Below are positions 14,783 through 18,857 of a stretch of 18,857 nucleotides of DNA, piece by piece. This stretch comes from Methanocorpusculum sp. (GTDB taxonomy: Archaea > Halobacteriota > Methanomicrobia > Methanomicrobiales > Methanocorpusculaceae): assembly GCA_029987235.1 (NCBI GenBank), contig DALTWF010000030.1, forward strand, positions 1-18,857, given 5' to 3'. Within the stretch, counting starts at the first letter, position 1. The number at the start of each line of letters is the position of its first letter. Below the pieces are notes generated by a model that worked only from the letters and a program-made list of their open reading frames with translations, searched no databases and had not been told where the DNA came from. The position numbers and the translations under genes were made by a program.

Positions 14783-15853
14783 CTATTTCAGCGCCTCAAA
14801 ATCATACGGCGGGTACAAAACACCCTTTTCGGTGATAATCGCCGTGACTAACTCAAGCGGCGTTGCATCAAAGGCATAGTTTAAGACCGGGACCTTTTCC
14901 GGCACCGTGGTTTTGCCGAACATCTCCGCAACCTCTTCACGCCCGCGTTCTTCGACAATCACATCGGCTGCGGATTTCTCGAAATCAAACGTGGAAACCG
15001 GTGCTGCAACATAGAACGGGATATTGTGGTGCTTTGCGCAGACCGCATGCATATAGGTACCAATCTTGTTAAAGACCGCGTCTTTTGTAATCCGGTCCGC
15101 GCCCACAATCACACAGTCGATTTTGCCCTGCTGCATCAGATAAGCAGCCTCGGAATCAATTATGGTCGTAACAGGAATATTGTCCCGCGAAAGTTCAAAG
15201 GCAGTCAGACGCGAGCCCTGAAGAAGGGGGCGCGTCTCGCATGAGTAAACGGAGATTTTCTTGCCGGACTTGACCGCAGAGCGGATTACGCCAAGGGCGG
15301 TTCCCCATGTGCTGCAGGCCAGAGCCCCCGCATTGCAGTGCGTTAACACATGACCAATCTGCGGCATAAGGCGGGCGCCGTTGTGACCAAGCAGCATGCA
15401 GGTCTTTGCATCATTGTCTGCAATTGCTTTTGCGGCAAACACGGCGACGAATTTTGCCATATCAAACGGGATGTTTTCAATGCTTTTGAGCACCTTGTCA
15501 ACACCCCACGCAAGATTGACCGCGGTCGGCCGCGTGCCTTTGATTAAAGCCGCGTCATCTTCAAGAGTCTCGGAAAGTTCCGCTTCCGATTCGCAGTGCG
15601 AAACGGAAAGGGCAATACCAAATGCACCTGCTACGCCTAATGCCGGAGCACCGCGGATAACGAGGCGTTTTATTGCATCGGCAAGTTCAGGTACGGTTTT
15701 TATCTCAATAATTTTGTATTCGCCGGGAAGAAGCGTCTGGTCGATTGCCATTACCGATGCGTTTTCATCGTTCCACCAGAGCGTTTTTTCATCATTCTGC
15801 TCAAGTTTACGCTTTACGGTCTCCATGCCGCCGTTTCTTTTCTGTACTGTCAT
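14783..15853 (-). CDS. mtnA: S-methyl-5-thioribose-1-phosphate isomerase (MtnA)
   Basis: A 356-residue aldose-ketose isomerase converting methylthioribose 1-phosphate to methylthioribulose 1-phosphate in methionine salvage. Family motifs: RGAPALGVAGAFG (67-79), RPTAVNLAW (108-116), THCNAGALA with likely catalytic C173, ETRPLLQGSRLTAFEL (206-221), GADRI with likely catalytic D253, and NKIGTY (262-267). Length is typical of MtnA and longer than aIF2B-like ribose-1,5-bisphosphate isomerases, the main alternative in archaea. The first ATG is preferred: GAGGG lies just upstream and the gap to the HdrA-like stop is one base. An ATG at residue 10 is possible. It sits inside the redox-gene run, between an HdrA-like and a DUF116 protein. 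Confidence 0.88.
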   Translation of the reverse strand: MTVQKRNGGMETVKRKLEQNDEKTLWWNDENASVMAIDQTLLPGEYKIIEIKTVPELADAIKRLVIRGAPALGVAGAFGIALSVSHCESEAELSETLEDDAALIKGTRPTAVNLAWGVDKVLKSIENIPFDMAKFVAVFAAKAIADNDAKTCMLLGHNGARLMPQIGHVLTHCNAGALACSTWGTALGVIRSAVKSGKKISVYSCETRPLLQGSRLTAFELSRDNIPVTTIIDSEAAYLMQQGKIDCVIVGADRITKDAVFNKIGTYMHAVCAKHHNIPFYVAAPVSTFDFEKSAADVIVEERGREEVAEMFGKTTVPEKVPVLNYAFDATPLELVTAIITEKGVLYPPYDFEALK

Positions 15854-15854
15854 A

Positions 15855-17123
15855 TTATTTACCCTCGTTGATTACCGTCTTCATTGCTGCGGCCCCCGCA
15901 GACATTACACAGTCGGGAATATCTTTCGGTGCAAGTGCAGCACCCGCAATATAGATACCCGGTCTCATTGTTCCGGCCGGATTTAATTTCATGTCCGCAG
16001 GCGAGAGGAAGCCGTTTGCGTCCATCGGAAGACCTAACTCGCCTGCGAGGCGGACTGTGTCCGGTTCGGGTTCCATGCCTACTGATAATATCACCAGACC
16101 TGCCTTGAGATTTTTCAGTTCGCGGGTCTCGGTGTCTTCAATCGGGATGACAAGTCCCTCTTTTGTCTGCTGCACATCACCCGGGAAAGCCCGGACAATA
16201 TTCACGCCCGCCTTTTTCGCCCGCTCGTAATATTCCTCGTATCCTTTGCCGTAGGCGCGGATATCCGTGTAAAGAATGGTTACTTCGGTTTCCGGATAGT
16301 GCTCGCGTATCAGCATGGCGTTTTTGAGCGCATACATGCAGCAGACACATGAACACATGTTGCGGCCGATTGCTGCATTGCGCGAACCGACGCACTGCAC
16401 AAATACAACCGATTCCGGCGTGCTGCCGTCGGAAAGCCGGCGCAGGTTTCCACGGGTGGGACCGCCTGCATTCTGCATCCGTTCAAATTCAAGCGAGGTG
16501 ATTACGTCCGCATACCGCAGGTAGCCGAAGCGGGAGAGTTTCTGCGCGTCAAAGAGTGTATAGCCGGTCGCAATTACGATTGAAGATGCCTCAATTTCAA
16601 GCGTGCGTTCATAATCTTCACGAAGGATCGCGTGCTTTCCGCAGGTGTCAAAGCAGAGTCCGCAGTTAATGCAGTGCTTGTTGTCTTTGACCACTAAATC
16701 CGGTACAACCTGCGCATGGGGCTTGTAAATCGCCTTGCGCACGCCAATGCCCGCATCGAATTTGTTGTAGACTTCGACCGGACATACTTCAATACATTCG
16801 CCGCAGCCTGTGCACTCGTCGATATTGATAAAACGGGGGTGGATTTTAACAGTAACAGTATATCCGTCCCCGGCCGGAGTGATTTTTTCGACTTCAGCCA
16901 TGGTAAGTATGGTTACATTAGGATTGCGTGCGACCTCGGCCATCTTCGGCGAAAGAATGCACATGGAACAGTCATTGGTCGGAAATGTTTTGTCAAGCAT
17001 TGCCATGTGACCGCCGATTGAGGGTTCACGCTCAATCAGATATACATGGATATTGTGGTTTGCGATGTCCATTGCGGTCTGAATGCCCGCAACGCCGCCT
17101 CCTATTACGACTGCATCACTCAT
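15855..17123 (-). CDS. Short HdrA-like FAD/iron-sulfur oxidoreductase
   Basis: A 422-residue soluble flavoprotein related to subunit A of heterodisulfide reductase but much shorter than methanogenic HdrA (about 650 residues). It has an FAD-binding GGGVAG (8-13), the HdrA cysteine motif NDCSMCILSPK (C52, C55), two [4Fe-4S] motifs (C104, C107, C110, C114 and C151, C154, C157, C161), and the later C244, C257, C259, C261, C262 cluster (FVQCVGSRN, MCSCVCCM). Compared with full HdrA, the N-terminal domain and the C-terminal ferredoxin domain are missing. I start at ATG 17123 because AGGAGA (17136-17131) sits seven bases upstream; a farther ATG at 17129 is too close to it. It overlaps the carbonic anhydrase by 8 bases and ends one base before mtnA. 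No HdrB or HdrC is nearby, so its electron partners are unknown. Confidence 0.85.
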   Translation of the reverse strand: MSDAVVIGGGVAGIQTAMDIANHNIHVYLIEREPSIGGHMAMLDKTFPTNDCSMCILSPKMAEVARNPNVTILTMAEVEKITPAGDGYTVTVKIHPRFINIDECTGCGECIEVCPVEVYNKFDAGIGVRKAIYKPHAQVVPDLVVKDNKHCINCGLCFDTCGKHAILREDYERTLEIEASSIVIATGYTLFDAQKLSRFGYLRYADVITSLEFERMQNAGGPTRGNLRRLSDGSTPESVVFVQCVGSRNAAIGRNMCSCVCCMYALKNAMLIREHYPETEVTILYTDIRAYGKGYEEYYERAKKAGVNIVRAFPGDVQQTKEGLVIPIEDTETRELKNLKAGLVILSVGMEPEPDTVRLAGELGLPMDANGFLSPADMKLNPAGTMRPGIYIAGAALAPKDIPDCVMSAGAAAMKTVINEGK

Positions 17124-17610
17124 TTGCATATCTCCTGCCGACTTCCACATAGCGTGCGGCGTTTTTCAGGTTGCCTTCGATTTCTTCGGGCGTGAGTTCG
17201 CGCATGACTTTTCCCGGCACACCTAAAACAAGGGAGTTTGGCGGAATAACCTTGTTTTCAGTGACCACGGCGCCGGCGCCCAGAAGTGACCCGTGACCGA
17301 TTACGGCGCCGTTTAAAACTATTGCCCCCATTCCGATAAGGGCGCCGTCTTCAATAGTTGCTCCGTGAATAATGGCGCCGTGACCTATGGATACATTCTT
17401 TCCGATGGTAACCGGCTTTCCGATGGATTCATGGATGACCGCATTGTCCTGTACATTTGAATTGTCGCCGATGGTAATTTTATCCATATCGGCGCGGAGA
17501 ACCGCACCAAACAGTACTGTGACGTTGTTTCCGAGATATACGTCACCTGCAAGGGTTGCGTTTGGTGCAATCCAGGTATTGGTTCCTGCTTCTTTTCCGC
17601 CAAAGTGCAT
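17116..17610 (-). CDS. Gamma-class carbonic anhydrase-like protein
   Basis: A 164-residue left-handed beta-helix protein with hexapeptide repeats, of the gamma-carbonic anhydrase (YrdA/CamH-like) group that hydrates CO2 as a trimer. Metal ligands are H60 (NAVIHE), H77 and H82 (SIGHGAIIHG). R39, D41 and Q54 (LRADMD, NVQDN), which shape the active site, are present. The acidic loop and signal peptide of classical Cam are absent, as in CamH, so activity is likely but unproven. It heads the five-gene run. TATA (17640-17632) lies about 25 bases upstream of the ATG, implying a leaderless message. Its 3' end overlaps the HdrA-like start, and the ribosome site of the latter lies inside it. Confidence 0.88.
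   Translation of the reverse strand: MHFGGKEAGTNTWIAPNATLAGDVYLGNNVTVLFGAVLRADMDKITIGDNSNVQDNAVIHESIGKPVTIGKNVSIGHGAIIHGATIEDGALIGMGAIVLNGAVIGHGSLLGAGAVVTENKVIPPNSLVLGVPGKVMRELTPEEIEGNLKNAARYVEVGRRYANE
17131..17136 (-). promoter_or_regulatory. Ribosome site deciding HdrA-like start
   Basis: AGGAGA on the minus strand lies seven bases before ATG 17123 but only one base before ATG 17129. It therefore selects the inner ATG. It is located inside the carbonic anhydrase coding region. Confidence 0.6.
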
Positions 17611-17631
17611 ACGTAAATACTATATTGAACG

Positions 17632-17640
17632 GTATATGTA
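17632..17640 (-). promoter_or_regulatory. TATA box of the carbonic anhydrase-HdrA-mtnA run
   Basis: The minus strand reads TACATATAC, centred about 25 bases before ATG 17610. Transcription would begin at or next to the start codon, giving a leaderless message for the whole run. Confidence 0.5.
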
Positions 17641-17830
17641 TTGATAATTATGGTTGAGCAGGGTGAGTCTGTCCAATAGATCCTCCAATCCGTTGGACAA
17701 AGGTTTTCTTGCACTGTAGTCGAGAGGGTAAACGACCTAATCTAGGCAAAACAGTACACGCTCCGCTATTCCCGGAGGTTTATACATGTGCTAGCAAGCG
17801 TTAGTTTTCAGTTTACGGTACAGGAATTCG
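17641..17830. other. Non-coding flank between CA operon and transposase
   Basis: No gene is supported here. Visible structure: an inverted repeat GTCCAA/TTGGAC (17671-17676 and 17693-17698) and a short hairpin CTCCG/CGGAG at about 17761-17778. One end of the neighbouring IS element should lie here, but its other end is outside the window, so the boundary cannot be fixed. Confidence 0.35.
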
Positions 17831-18857
17831 TTATATGCAGCAGGCCAGGGATGTCGGGTCTGGATGATGATTCTCCAGTTGACCAAGCATCATCACTTGG
17901 AACGCAATGAAGTGGAGTGTCACATTGAGAGCACGAGAATCTTCACGATATCCGACTACATCAAATTTCACGGTTTTCTTTATCTGTGCATGTTTTCTCT
18001 CGCAATCTCCGCGTTCACGGTAGATTGCGCTCAATGTTTCCTGGTTGAGAATCTGCTGGTTCCGGAGGTATTTTCCAACCAGCCCACGTTTGTTTGTCTT
18101 TGCCAGAAACAACAGAGCCTCTTCAGTGGTTGTGCATTCTGCACCACCAGCTTTCCACTTTCTGTTTGCGGCTGTGAGAATCTTTTCTTCGGTAGCTCCC
18201 TTGCTAATAACGGACCCCCCCTCTTAGATAGGCTATTGGGTTTACGCCAAGATTTTCAAAACATATCGTGTGTGTTTCAAAACTGTCATATCCTCCATCC
18301 AGGAGAACATGTGTGGGATTGACGCCAAGCTCCTTGGCTTTTCACAGGAGGGTATGGCCATACCCGCTGTCACCTTCATTTCCTCCACTGTGAATCATGT
18401 AAAGCGGGAAATCGCCGTAATGAAGAATATGGGCTTTATCCATTTTGATCTTGTAATGAGGATTAAAAACAGAAATTGATGAATACCGGGATGCTTCCAA
18501 CGGGGTTGAATCAATAATCATGACCTCCGGCCCAATGCATTTTACTGTTTGCTGGGCAACCAGTTCCATGAGATAATCAAGACCATCGTTGCCAAGTCGA
18601 TACTTCACAAAATAGTGGATCGTGCTTTTAGTCGGGAACTTACCCTTGTATCCAGCTGGAAACAGGTAGTGCCAATCTTCATCAGAGAGACTTGGAATAA
18701 TTTTACGATAGGGCAGATTACGGAAAGCTGCCAATACAACAATGCGAATCATGAGATCCACCGGATAGTGGAAATATGACCCCACGTTTGGATTGTAGTA
18801 TTTTCTACGTATGTTCTCTGCAATCGCAGAGAGATCGGTGTGTGCCAATAACCATGG
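17831..18857 (-). pseudogene. Decayed IS4-superfamily transposase, 5' end off window
   Basis: DDE transposase in three pieces on the minus strand. The N-terminal piece (18857-18342) contains the first catalytic Asp in IDSTPLEAS and is still open at the window edge, so the true start is outside. It is interrupted by an in-frame TGA (18344-18342) after GYGHTLL. Reading continues in the same frame with KAKELGVNPTHVLLDGGYD, the second catalytic Asp. A run of seven G (18221-18215) then shifts the frame after YLRGG. Removing one G restores SVISKGATEEKIL and joins the last piece, which carries YRERGDCERKHAQIKK, the Y-(2)-R-(3)-E-(6)-K signature of the IS4 superfamily. Two separate lesions mean this copy is unlikely to make active enzyme. 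Confidence 0.85.

Noticed and set aside
14783..15853. aIF2B-like ribose-1,5-bisphosphate isomerase instead of MtnA
   Set aside because: The length (356) and the THCNAGALA, ETRPLLQGSRLTAFEL and GADRI blocks fit MtnA better. No RuBisCO or AMP phosphorylase gene is in the window, though the alternative is not fully excluded.
18342..18344. In-frame TGA in the transposase as a recoded codon
   Set aside because: Methanogen pyrrolysine uses TAG, not TGA. No selenocysteine context is visible, and a second frameshift lesion follows, so ordinary decay is simpler.

Overview
The window looks like chromosomal DNA from a methanogenic archaeon, most likely Methanomicrobiales and possibly Methanocorpusculum-like. 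Supporting signs are a group II chaperonin (thermosome), a GfcR/OrfE-type HTH-phosphoribosyltransferase, an HdrA-like flavo-iron-sulfur protein, a DUF116 protein, an archaeal FKBP, TATA-type promoters with short or absent leaders, and a tRNA-Ser gene with no encoded CCA. The genus is an inference.

Layout: (1) 58-1171 is an IS30-family insertion sequence with 26-bp perfect terminal inverted repeats and a frameshifted transposase. It sits inside a poly-T/poly-A palindrome just upstream of the next operon. (2) 1228-7202 is a two-gene plus-strand operon, an AddB-like nuclease/pseudo-helicase followed by an AddA-like UvrD helicase-nuclease. It is followed by a degenerate 60-bp tandem repeat whose core motif also flanks the IS30 element. 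(3) 7488-8793 holds a two-HTH regulator-like protein and a UPF0173 metallo-hydrolase. (4) 9507-8802, minus strand, holds a small unknown protein and an FKBP prolyl isomerase. (5) A tRNA-Ser(CGA) is followed by thermosome and gfcR-like genes, all on the minus strand. (6) A secreted or cell-surface protein lies on the plus strand at 12349-12957. (7) 17610-13023, minus strand, is a tightly packed five-gene run: gamma-carbonic anhydrase, short HdrA-like protein, MtnA, DUF116 and a RhuM-family protein. (8) The right edge holds a decayed IS4-superfamily transposase with an in-frame stop and a homopolymer frameshift, running off the window.

How the genes work together: AddBA would process double-strand DNA ends for recombination. 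The thermosome, FKBP and the regulators are housekeeping. The most suggestive arrangement is the overlapping or abutting run of carbonic anhydrase, HdrA-like, MtnA and DUF116, which joins two iron-sulfur redox proteins to a methionine-salvage isomerase. A RhuM protein, usually associated with mobile DNA, is appended at its 3' end. No CRISPR array, rRNA or complete defence island is visible.
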